64,000 nt of DNA from Spirosoma sp. (GTDB taxonomy: Bacteria > Bacteroidota > Bacteroidia > Cytophagales > Spirosomataceae). The stretch lies in assembly GCF_026391055.1 (NCBI RefSeq), contig NZ_JAPLET010000024.1, forward strand, positions 124,001-188,000. The letters run 5' to 3'. The translations under genes and the position numbers were made by a program. Of the stretch, positions 43,859 to 51,779 are shown in pieces. Every line of letters starts with the position of its first letter. The stretch's first letter is position 1. The notes under the pieces are model-generated. The model was given only the letters and a program-made list of their open reading frames with translations, was not told the DNA's origin and did no database searches.

Positions 43859-45235
43859 TTGTATCAATTAGAACCCATTGCTGCTCTTGCTACGGCACCC
43901 GGCATCGGAGCCATTGCCGTGGTCCGCGTATCGGGCGAAGGCGCTATAGAACTCACCAACCGATTTTTTCGGGGAAAAGACCTAACGCAACAGTCCAGCC
44001 ATACCGCCCATTTCGGCACTCTCCGGAATGAAGATGGCAGCATCATCGACGAAGTGCTGGCAACCGTTTTCCGGGCGCCAAAATCCTTTACGAAAGAAGA
44101 TGTGGTCGAGATTTCGTGCCATGGTTCCGAGTTTATTATCCAGCAAATACTGCGTCGGCTCATACAGGAAGGTGTTCGGCTGGCCCAACCAGGTGAGTTC
44201 ACGCAACGGGCGTTTCTGAACGGTCAGTTCGACCTCGTACAGGCCGAAGCCGTTGCCGACCTGATTGCGTCCGACTCCGACGCCAGCCACCGGGCCGCCC
44301 TGAATCAACTGCGTGGGGGATTCTCCCGACAACTCAAAGACCTTCGCCAGCAGCTGATCGACTTTGTGGCCCTAGTTGAACTGGAGCTCGACTTCGGTGA
44401 AGAAGACGTCGAGTTTGCCCACCGCGACCGGCTGCGGCAGCTTATGCTCGATATCCGCCGGGTGCTTCACCCGTTGATCGACTCCTTTTCTACCGGAAAC
44501 GCCATCAAAAACGGTGTACCGACGGTTATTGTCGGCAAGCCCAACGCGGGCAAATCGACGCTGCTCAACGCGCTGCTGAACGAAGAAAAAGCCATCGTTT
44601 CGGATATCCCCGGCACCACCCGCGATGTGATTGAGGATGAGCTTTTTATCGATGGTATTCGCTTTCGATTGATCGACACCGCCGGGTTACGGCAGGCCAC
44701 AGACCGCATTGAAGCCATTGGCATTGAGCGTACTCAGCAAAAAATGCGCGATGCTGCCCTGGTCGTTTATCTCTTCGACGCCAAAAATGTAACATCCGAC
44801 GACTTGCTAACGGCAGTCGACGAAGTGCGGGCATCCGGCAAACCGTATCTGCTTGTCGGCAACAAACTCGACGCAATTACCGACGTTACCCGCGAGTCGC
44901 TGGAAACGATGCTGGGCGAACCCGTTGTCTGGATTTCGGCGGCTAAGCAAACGCATTTAGCCGAGTTGAAAGCGGCTCTTTCGTCTCGTGTCCGCACCGA
45001 TGCCGCCGTACAAACGGGTAGCGCCGTAGTCACCAACGCCCGCCATTACAACCACCTCACCGGCACCGACGACGCCCTCGCCCGCGCCATCCACGGCCTC
45101 GACACTGGCGTCACCCCCGACTGGCTGGCCATGGATTTACGCGTAGCCCTGCAGCATTTGGGCGAGTTGACGGGAGAAATCACGACAGACGATTTGCTGG
45201 CGTCTATTTTCAGTAAGTTCTGTATCGGAAAATAG
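43859..45235 (+). CDS. mnmE: tRNA uridine-34 carboxymethylaminomethyl synthesis GTPase
   Basis: A 458-residue GTPase that, with MnmG, adds the carboxymethylaminomethyl group to wobble U34 of several tRNAs. The N-terminal tetrahydrofolate-binding domain starts MYQLEPIAALATAPGIGAIA. The G domain (about 215-375) has the P-loop VGKPNAGKSTLL, IPGTTRDVIED (switch), DTAGLR and VGNKLD. The C-terminus ends in the invariant CIGK, with the catalytic Cys. The start is a TTG at 43859, giving the length and N-terminus typical of the family. Confidence 0.97.
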   Translation: MYQLEPIAALATAPGIGAIAVVRVSGEGAIELTNRFFRGKDLTQQSSHTAHFGTLRNEDGSIIDEVLATVFRAPKSFTKEDVVEISCHGSEFIIQQILRRLIQEGVRLAQPGEFTQRAFLNGQFDLVQAEAVADLIASDSDASHRAALNQLRGGFSRQLKDLRQQLIDFVALVELELDFGEEDVEFAHRDRLRQLMLDIRRVLHPLIDSFSTGNAIKNGVPTVIVGKPNAGKSTLLNALLNEEKAIVSDIPGTTRDVIEDELFIDGIRFRLIDTAGLRQATDRIEAIGIERTQQKMRDAALVVYLFDAKNVTSDDLLTAVDEVRASGKPYLLVGNKLDAITDVTRESLETMLGEPVVWISAAKQTHLAELKAALSSRVRTDAAVQTGSAVVTNARHYNHLTGTDDALARAIHGLDTGVTPDWLAMDLRVALQHLGELTGEITTDDLLASIFSKFCIGK

Positions 45236-45285
45236 GGTGTATACCTCCTGACCACCTCACAACAAGCTAAAGAAAATAGCAGTAT

Positions 45286-45301
45286 GTGCATTATTTTGCA
45301 C
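45286..45301. promoter_or_regulatory. Candidate operator of the hip-like locus
   Basis: A short inverted repeat, GTGCA-N6-TGCAC, about 57-72 bp before the XRE regulator start. Its spacer overlaps ATTATTTTG, a near-match to the Bacteroidota -7 element. Autoregulation by the HipB-like protein is plausible but only inferred. Confidence 0.35.
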
Positions 45302-45357
45302 TATCGTTATCTTTTTAGCCTATATTTTCCTTACTTCTACTAAAAAAGGGCAGAACA

Positions 45358-45570
45358 ATGCACTATGCGTCTCTTTTGAGCAGTATCAAAAACCGTCGCA
45401 ACGTCCTTCACATTACCCAGGAGTATCTGGCTGAAATTTCGGGAGTGAGCCTGCGTACCATTAAAGAGATCGAATCCGGAAAGGGCAACCCAACCCTCGA
45501 GACACTGGGTGAATTGGCGGATGTGTTGGGTATGGAATTGACACTGGTCATTAAGCAACCGAATCCGTAA
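45358..45570 (+). CDS. HipB-like XRE-family DNA-binding protein
   Basis: A 70-residue helix-turn-helix protein. The motif HITQEYLAEISGVSLRTIKE is followed by the usual IESGKGNPTLETLGELADVL. In intact loci HipB represses its own operon and sequesters the HipA-type kinase. It appears intact, although its partners are both damaged. The next reading frame starts 4 bp downstream. Confidence 0.85.
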   Translation: MHYASLLSSIKNRRNVLHITQEYLAEISGVSLRTIKEIESGKGNPTLETLGELADVLGMELTLVIKQPNP

Positions 45571-45574
45571 CACC

Positions 45575-45876
45575 ATGCGTCAGGCAGCAGTCTATCGAAA
45601 CGGCGAACTAGCAGGCCACCTCATCGAGGAAAGCCGCCGATACTATCTTTTCCGCTACGATGAGCGTTGGCTTGCCGATCCGCATAAACCCAATCGGAAT
45701 ACCGGAGTGATGAGCTGTTCCCATTCTTTTTCAATATGCTGAGCGAAGGAGAGAATCGACGGTTACAGAGTATTCAGCTTCGGGTAGATGAGGCCGACAG
45801 CTTTGGTCTGCTGCTGGCCACCGCTCAATACGATACCATCGGTGCCATCACATTACGTCCGGCAGCTGACTTATGA
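45575..45876 (+). pseudogene. Frameshifted HipS / HipA N-terminal-domain gene
   Basis: The first frame (MRQAAVYRNGELAGHLIEE, reaching ERWLADPHKPN) is the start of the HipA N-terminal subdomain and runs to a TGA near 45740. The rest of the domain (LFPFFFNMLSEGENRRL, then FGLLLATAQYDTIGAITL) lies in another frame from about 45715 to a TGA at 45874-45876. A short piece of the centre is also missing. The second frame overlaps the next ATG as ATGA, the classical coupling of an intact hipS-hipT pair. Confidence 0.85.
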
Positions 45877-46445
45877 GTTTACCCGTTATAAAAAATTACC
45901 CCGTTACGCTGGCAGAAGGTTTTAACAACTACAGCCCCCTCTGTTTGCGCACAGTATTTAATGGGCGCAAAGTCAGCCCTGTCCTACCCTACGAGCTGCC
46001 CCAGAAAAGCGAGACCGTTGCCGAGCTGTTTATGGAAAATCGAAAACGAATTTCCATCTCGGGAGTGCAGGAAAAGGAAAGCCTGATGCTGGAAAAGAAC
46101 AGCTTACGACTCACCCATCCGGGCGAACAGGGAACCTACATTTTGAAGCCCATCCCCCGCGATGTCAAAAAGGTGGATCAGGTACCGGCCAACGAACACC
46201 TCACCGTGCAGATTGCCCGGCAGGTGTATAGCATCAACACGGCGGCCAATGCCTTGATTTTCTTTCAGGATGGCTCCCCTGCTTACCTGCCTAAACGCTT
46301 CGACGTAAAACCGGACGGCACCAAATGGGGTGTAGTGGACTTTGCGGCTTTATCGGGGCGGACCCACCAAAACGCAGGCCCCAACTTCAAGTACACCTAT
46401 AGCTACGAGGAAATAGGGCTATTGATCCGAAACGCAACTACCTGA
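45873..46445 (+). pseudogene. Truncated HipT/HipA-type kinase gene
   Basis: The 190-residue open frame matches only the N-terminal half of a HipA-type Ser/Thr kinase. It has ISISGVQEKESLMLEKNSL, TYILKPIPRD (Gly-rich/ATP-binding Lys region), NEHLTVQIARQVY and YLPKRFDVKPDG. The catalytic HxDxxxxN loop and Mg2+-binding Asp expected about 60-100 residues further on are missing. No downstream remnant is found in the following 190 bp. It therefore cannot encode an active kinase; the toxin is probably lost. Confidence 0.85.
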
Positions 46446-46635
46446 ATCAATAAATGTATAGGGGGCAGAAGGACGTAGCTGATGGGTTAGGCTTAACCAT
46501 TTCTAAACGCGATTGACCGAAAAGTCTGGTAACGGCTTACTTATTTTCCCGATTTATTTCCGTTACCGCTGGAATCGCCCGGCCTTAATACGCTTCCCTT
46601 TGCGCGTGGGCATGAGCTGGCTCCAAAGAGATCAT

Positions 46636-47994
46636 TTACTCTTTGCAGCGCCGGATCAGGTCTTTAACGCGTTCAACTGTATTCCGAAGGTTATCGATGG
46701 GTATAGCAAGTTGACTGTAGGCCGTTGTTTTGAACTGAGCATCATTCACATAGTAGGCGACATCATCCAGCAATTCAGCCGTCTCATCACTTCGCTCCGT
46801 AAACCACTTTACCTCCGAAGCAACCAGATTAACGACGTTCAATTTTTGGGGCGCATTGTGAAAAAACTCCTTTCGATCGGTGGAGTAGTACTTACGAAAC
46901 TCTTCAGCAGCAGCCTCCCTATCCATCGTCATTACCCGACTCCGGAAGTTCTCCAGAAAAGACAAGTGACTACGCATGGCATTATACGCCGTACGGTTTA
47001 TGGCACAGGTGTTCCCCAATTCGCTCGCATTAGCCGGATCAACAACACCAGTTGTATTGTCTCTGTCGGAAGCTGGCGCTGCGGAAGTGCCTGAAGCAGT
47101 AGTTGCTGCTACAGAACCGGGCATAGGCCGACTTGGCTTAACGGCTGTAGGCGCACTGGCTGTTCCGGCTGAAAGTATGTGAAAAACCGGTTCCTGAACA
47201 GCCCCTTGTTCACGGGCGAAATCGACAGTGGCCTTCGTCGAGGCCTGTAGCAAAGACTCCCACTGAGCGGGCTGTCGGCTGGGTCTGGCAACGACCTGCT
47301 TAAATTGCTCCATGAAGGAGGTAAAGAACCAGCCCCCATCTTCGCTGCTGTTCGATTTTTGATTCCGTTTGCACGTGTGCAGGAGAATGGACATCCGGCT
47401 TTCGAGAAACAGTTTTTTTAGCTGTTCAGGATTGTTGACCGACACATTCATGACATGTACCGAACCTGGTTTAGCCCGCGAGCGGTCATTGATGGCACTG
47501 TTGCAGGACTCACCAAAAGCCAGGGTCAGGCGATTGCCTTTCCGGCGTAGTTGCTCAAATACAGCTTTCAGGTTCCGGGAATTGGCCGGGCCGGGATTTT
47601 GTCCCGCAGCTTTAAATAACAGCATGGGCTCTTCTGTCTCAGAATTGTTCCAGCCATGGCCCATGAAATAGAAGAAAACAACATCATTCGGTTCAGGACG
47701 AAGCGCAGTTAGCACCTGATCGCAGCGCGTTGCCAGAAAATCGCTGCCTTTATAGACTGCCATTCGGTTTTTCAGGCCGGTTGCCTGGCAGACTGTCTCC
47801 GACATTTCAGTCAGGAAGGAAATGTTCATCAGGTTGGGAGCCGACAAGCCGGGGTCATCTGTATCGGCAAACACCAGCAGATGAAAATTCTGGGCATACA
47901 AAGCAGGCTGAAAACTAAACAGGAAGATGATAAGCCCCACCGCCTGATAACCTGACAGACGAGCGATCTTTTTAATAAGAGACTTCTGTTTCAC
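46636..47994 (-). CDS. Exported caspase-like protein with intact His/Cys dyad
   Basis: A 452-residue protein with a hydrophobic export signal (about residues 15-35). Residues about 36-275 have the caspase-hemoglobinase layout: strand, then the catalytic His 113 in YFMGHGWNN, then Cys 164 in AFGESCNSAI. The small-subunit-like piece is SILLHTCKRNQ with DGGWFFTSFMEQF. A Pro/Thr/Ala/Ser-rich linker (about 276-325) joins a C-terminal helical domain with Cys 330 and Cys near the end, which could pair. It is the last gene of a tight minus-strand unit behind two similar genes and an M48 protease. Substrate and role are unknown. Confidence 0.7.
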   Translation of the reverse strand: MKQKSLIKKIARLSGYQAVGLIIFLFSFQPALYAQNFHLLVFADTDDPGLSAPNLMNISFLTEMSETVCQATGLKNRMAVYKGSDFLATRCDQVLTALRPEPNDVVFFYFMGHGWNNSETEEPMLLFKAAGQNPGPANSRNLKAVFEQLRRKGNRLTLAFGESCNSAINDRSRAKPGSVHVMNVSVNNPEQLKKLFLESRMSILLHTCKRNQKSNSSEDGGWFFTSFMEQFKQVVARPSRQPAQWESLLQASTKATVDFAREQGAVQEPVFHILSAGTASAPTAVKPSRPMPGSVAATTASGTSAAPASDRDNTTGVVDPANASELGNTCAINRTAYNAMRSHLSFLENFRSRVMTMDREAAAEEFRKYYSTDRKEFFHNAPQKLNVVNLVASEVKWFTERSDETAELLDDVAYYVNDAQFKTTAYSQLAIPIDNLRNTVERVKDLIRRCKE

Positions 47995-48835
47995 AGCAGG
48001 TGATGGTTTGACGGTTGAACAAAGGAGTCTGACGATTACGGGTGCGCTTTTGCGTTAACCGGACAACGGTATCCTGAATCTGCTTCCAGGTGGTTACGGT
48101 AGCCTGTTCACGAACCGCTTCGGCAATCGTGTTCGTGAACGCAGTTAACCAGACTGAGCCCTGCTGCGGATCGCTATAGGCCCGCTCATTGAGACCGGCA
48201 GACGCCATGACAATAATTTGTTGCACTTTTTCTGCTTTGAACAGCCGCTTATAGGCGTCAACAATGGCCATATCCGGTATGTCTGTCTGCGCCAACCGGG
48301 TGACCTGTGCCGTTAAAGCCCCAACTTCCGTACTGCGGGCAGCAGGTTTGTTTGCGGAACTGCTATCAGTAAGTAATGCGATCTTTTGGCGTGGCCGATT
48401 TCCACAGTCAACGGTCACCAGTAATGTCCGTACAGGTTTGGCGCGCAGTAGGGCCAGCAGTTCACGTAAGGGTATGTCGCCACCGTTCAGCTGGAGTGTA
48501 GGCCAGGCTTTAGGTCCGTCGCTGTACCCACGACCCGCATAGTGCAACCATACCATGTCATTCTCAGCCGACTGCGGCTTGAATTTACTCAGCGTTTGTC
48601 GCAGCATTTGCGGAGTAAAAACGGCACTATCGCTAAACTCATACCGATGCTGGGTGTAATTTCCATACCGGGCAATATCATCCGTCAGCTTATGAAACGA
48701 GTGAGCGTCGAGCCTTCGATCGGGGCGCCGGGAATCAGTGGTTTCGATAACCGAAAACACGTATAGATTTTGCCCCTGAACCGGCGCAACGGCAAATGGA
48801 AACAAAGCGAAGAAAGCCTTTTGGTATAATCGCAT
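47972..48835 (-). CDS. Exported caspase-like protein, His replaced by Arg
   Basis: A 287-residue product starting at ATG 48835 with a signal peptide (LYQKAFFALFPFAVAPVQGQ). The caspase-like core has LHYAGRGYSDG, with Arg 102 where the catalytic His is expected, and the Cys 144 in TVDCGNRP retained. The second half includes IIVMASAGLNERAY and VWLTAFTNTIAEA, equivalent to a small subunit. The change suggests a pseudoprotease or an altered catalytic mechanism. It begins 4 bp after the preceding caspase-like stop and overlaps the next by 23 bp, so the three are translationally coupled. Confidence 0.65.
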   Translation of the reverse strand: MRLYQKAFFALFPFAVAPVQGQNLYVFSVIETTDSRRPDRRLDAHSFHKLTDDIARYGNYTQHRYEFSDSAVFTPQMLRQTLSKFKPQSAENDMVWLHYAGRGYSDGPKAWPTLQLNGGDIPLRELLALLRAKPVRTLLVTVDCGNRPRQKIALLTDSSSANKPAARSTEVGALTAQVTRLAQTDIPDMAIVDAYKRLFKAEKVQQIIVMASAGLNERAYSDPQQGSVWLTAFTNTIAEAVREQATVTTWKQIQDTVVRLTQKRTRNRQTPLFNRQTITCCETEVSY

Positions 48836-48839
48836 AAAT

Positions 48840-49622
48840 TTATTTCGGCTCTGTTTCCTCCTCGTCGTCATCAATCCCGGCGGGGCAATCGACCGTAAAA
48901 CGAGGGCGTTGTAACCCGTTTGACTGTTCCTGCATCTTTTCGACAAGGCTACTTTTTACAGTATTTAGCGGGCGGTTCAGCCCCCAGCGTGGATCGCCTT
49001 CGGTCATCTGCTCTTTCATGGCGGCAAGAAAAGCCCCTAAAAAAACTGAGTTACCATTCTTATCACGTAGGGCTCGTTGTCCCACGGATGCCGACGCAAT
49101 CTTGATGAACATCTTTTTGCACTCTGCTTTTCCAAGAAACAGCTTCTGGCTGCTTTCACGCAGGGCGGGCGGGTGAGGCCGGGGTATAAGCCGGGTTACA
49201 TAAACCGGTTCGGGCTGGTTATCACAGTCGGCAACAACCAGAGTAAGGTGCGCTTTTTTAGGCCTTAAGATTTCCATCACGTCACGCATGGGTGTCTCAT
49301 CGCCATCTTTCAACTTCATGATTGGCCAGACACGGTCGCTGGCGGCTTCGCCCCGGCCTGAAAAATAGAAGACGATAATATCTTTAGCGGCAACAATTCG
49401 GGTAGAGGTCAACGTGGCCAGAAGCTCCTGATGCGTGAAGGCCGTGTGCGTGGCTACCGGATAATCGAGGTAAGGGCCGACGTACCGCCAGAAGTTTTCC
49501 ATCTCCAGACGATCTTTACTTCCGCGCTGGTCTGCTTTATCCGCCAGGAAGAAAAGATGAATCTGCTGCGAGTAGCCATTCAGCGTAGTCAGGATAAGTA
49601 AGAAAGCAAGTATCTGTTTCAT
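48840..49622 (-). CDS. Exported caspase-like protein, His replaced by Arg (second copy)
   Basis: A 260-residue product with signal peptide MKQILAFLLILTTLNGYSQQ. FYFSGRGEAASDR has Arg 90 at the catalytic His site; Cys 133 in VVADCDNQPEP is kept, as in the preceding gene. The IKIASASVGQRAL and FLGAFLAAMKEQ parts correspond to the small subunit of a caspase fold. A short acidic tail ends the protein. It lies 31 bp downstream of the M48 protease and 4 bp upstream of its paralogue. The three genes look like duplications of one ancestor. Confidence 0.65.
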   Translation of the reverse strand: MKQILAFLLILTTLNGYSQQIHLFFLADKADQRGSKDRLEMENFWRYVGPYLDYPVATHTAFTHQELLATLTSTRIVAAKDIIVFYFSGRGEAASDRVWPIMKLKDGDETPMRDVMEILRPKKAHLTLVVADCDNQPEPVYVTRLIPRPHPPALRESSQKLFLGKAECKKMFIKIASASVGQRALRDKNGNSVFLGAFLAAMKEQMTEGDPRWGLNRPLNTVKSSLVEKMQEQSNGLQRPRFTVDCPAGIDDDEEETEPK

Positions 49623-49653
49623 GTAGGTGGTGCGGACAGTGGCTTATAGCCGG

Positions 49654-51402
49654 CTAGGATTTCTTTTTAACTGGCTGCGGCTTCAGGTTACGGGGTTTCG
49701 GTTTGGTAACCGTCGCCGGTTTGAGACTGTTGACGGGTGAAGCTACTTCATCGCTTTCATCGGTAGCGGGTAAGCCTTTCACCAGGCGTCGAAGGCGCTT
49801 CTGGATCAACTTATACTCCGTTTCACCTTTACTTAAATTATCCAGATCGGCTTCCTGGTAATTTTGAATGATCAGGCTGTTCAAGGTTTTAAAGCGCTTA
49901 CCTGCCGAAGGGTGCGATGCGTAAATCGATGAAATGGCATTACTTTTTAAGGCCGCCATAGCCAGATCCTTTACCTGGGCAGTACTGGGCGTTGTACCCT
50001 GTTGCGAGAGAGCCGCCAGAGCACCCGCCTGACTCAACATGCGCTCGCCAAATGATTTGGTTGGCACATCGGGGGTTCGGTGAAACAGGCGCTCCCAGAG
50101 CTTAGGCGCTTCTCGTGGGTCATAACCCGCTTCGTAAATGTAGTTGAGCCCAATACGGTCGGCCTGATTTTCTAATTTTCGGCTGTAGCTACTCGATAAG
50201 GCAGCCCCGCCAAATGCAGCAATCGCATTCGACAACTCGCTTGCCTCCAACCCATAAGCCGATACCAGCGCTGTAGAAACCGCCACTTTTCCCACCGAGA
50301 TGGCCTGGCTTTGTTCATACTCCTGACGACTATGGCGATAGGTAACGTGTGCGATTTCATGCCCTAAAACGGCAGCTAGTTGTGCTTCATTTTCGATCTC
50401 GTTTAGTAATTGAGTATGCACAAATACTGACCCGTCCGGATAAGCACAGGCATTGAAGGTGGTATCGATGACGACAAAAAAGTTGAAGTTCACATAAGCC
50501 GGGTGATCTTTTGGCAGCTTCTTAATGTGGTCAGGAATAAGTTTTCGGCCAACGCGGGATATGTAGGCATTAATCGGCTCATCCCGCAGCAGATTGAACT
50601 TGGCGTTACCAAAGGCGACTTCACTACCATCCAGCGACATTTTCTTTGTTGCTTTAAGCGTGGTCAGTAGTTTATGATCCGTTTCCGTAAACTCATCGGG
50701 CACTACCGTACCGGATTCTACGAGAAGTATGCCATCTGTTTGCCGTTGCCCTTTGAGCTTCAGCTCCATCCCCTTTTCCATCTCCTTGAAACTGCTGAAC
50801 AGACGACCTTTATAGCCTTTCTCTCCAACCAGTTTAGCCCCTGTCTTAATCTTAACCGCCTGGCCATCTACCGTGGCGACATCGCCATCCAACTGCTCAT
50901 ATGTACCCGCAACGGTACCACTACCGGTTAAGTCTGTCAGGATGATAACTTCCTGCATGGCAAACTTTTTACTGTAACGATACTCGTGAAAAGCGATTTC
51001 AACCTCCAGGCCAGGCCGTAGTAACTCTTTATTCTTCAGATATGGAGATTTATCGAACGGAGCTGGCTCCTGATCTTTAAATGTTTTGTTATTGGCCAGC
51101 GCTTTGGCTTTCTTTTCCTCAAACTTCTGATGTTCCTTTTCTGCCTTCTGCTTCCTGTTTTCGTACTGTCGTCGTTCGCTTTTGCCCATAAATACAAGCG
51201 TACTGTCCGTATAATCAATAAATGAGTAATAATCCTTATAATCGCTTTCGATGTTAACGCGGATTTTCAGGCGGGGAGGTTTGAACTCGACAACGTAAGC
51301 AGACTCAGTTTTAAGAATTGGCACTTCAGTCTGCGCTAAAGAAGGGAGTAGACTCCCCAGACTAACAAGAAGGGTAGCTAAACAGCAGGAAAGATTTCTC
51401 AT
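49654..51402 (-). CDS. Exported M48-family zinc metalloprotease
   Basis: A 582-residue protein with signal peptide (MRNLSCCLATLLVSLGSLLP). An N-terminal region (about 25-240) with a charged helix (RKQKAEKEHQKFEEKKAKAL) is specific to this protein. The Peptidase_M48 domain follows from about 270. It has the zinc motif HEIAH (His 348, Glu 349, His 352) and third ligand Glu 411 in LENQADRIGLNY, typical of BepA/Oma1-type M48 proteases. The domain has no membrane spans. It is first in the minus-strand unit with the three caspase-like genes and diverges from the T6SS clpV gene. Confidence 0.9.
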   Translation of the reverse strand: MRNLSCCLATLLVSLGSLLPSLAQTEVPILKTESAYVVEFKPPRLKIRVNIESDYKDYYSFIDYTDSTLVFMGKSERRQYENRKQKAEKEHQKFEEKKAKALANNKTFKDQEPAPFDKSPYLKNKELLRPGLEVEIAFHEYRYSKKFAMQEVIILTDLTGSGTVAGTYEQLDGDVATVDGQAVKIKTGAKLVGEKGYKGRLFSSFKEMEKGMELKLKGQRQTDGILLVESGTVVPDEFTETDHKLLTTLKATKKMSLDGSEVAFGNAKFNLLRDEPINAYISRVGRKLIPDHIKKLPKDHPAYVNFNFFVVIDTTFNACAYPDGSVFVHTQLLNEIENEAQLAAVLGHEIAHVTYRHSRQEYEQSQAISVGKVAVSTALVSAYGLEASELSNAIAAFGGAALSSSYSRKLENQADRIGLNYIYEAGYDPREAPKLWERLFHRTPDVPTKSFGERMLSQAGALAALSQQGTTPSTAQVKDLAMAALKSNAISSIYASHPSAGKRFKTLNSLIIQNYQEADLDNLSKGETEYKLIQKRLRRLVKGLPATDESDEVASPVNSLKPATVTKPKPRNLKPQPVKKKS

Positions 51403-51779
51403 ATAAGGGTAGTGTAGATGACGTTAACTTACCAAGCAGTAGCCGTAAAAATAACAAGGTATATTTTGGTAATACTACTTAAATCACATAATTTCCCGAA
51501 GAAATTTTGTGATGAACAAAATTCTACAGTAGTAAATATATTAAACGGCATATTTTCTAAATCCACACATGAATAACAATCGATCTATTCCTCTATTATT
51601 CCTTCCTTCGAGGTTGCCTAGTCATTTTAGGCAGTTTACTAGCATCTCATTAGCTGAGTAATAAGTTACCGGCTACATTACCAGTAGTCCTGATACGACT
51701 GTCTAATGTACGTAATCATTAATTTCTCAGTCGTTCTGATACCAGGCTGACGCCACACAAGCCTTTAATTATCCACCCA
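51403..51779. promoter_or_regulatory. Divergent region between M48/caspase unit and T6SS
   Basis: 377 bp, AT-rich, without a gene. A symmetric inverted repeat (8-bp arms, AATTTTGT/ACAAAATT, loop GATGA) at 51503-51523 overlaps a second imperfect hairpin starting at 51485 and could be an operator serving both directions. No clear TAnnTTTG promoter is present in the plus-strand direction to clpV. Confidence 0.4.

Noticed and set aside
46513-47094. 193-residue plus-strand frame over the caspase-like gene
   Set aside because: Antisense to the C-terminal domain and linker of that gene; no start context or family match.
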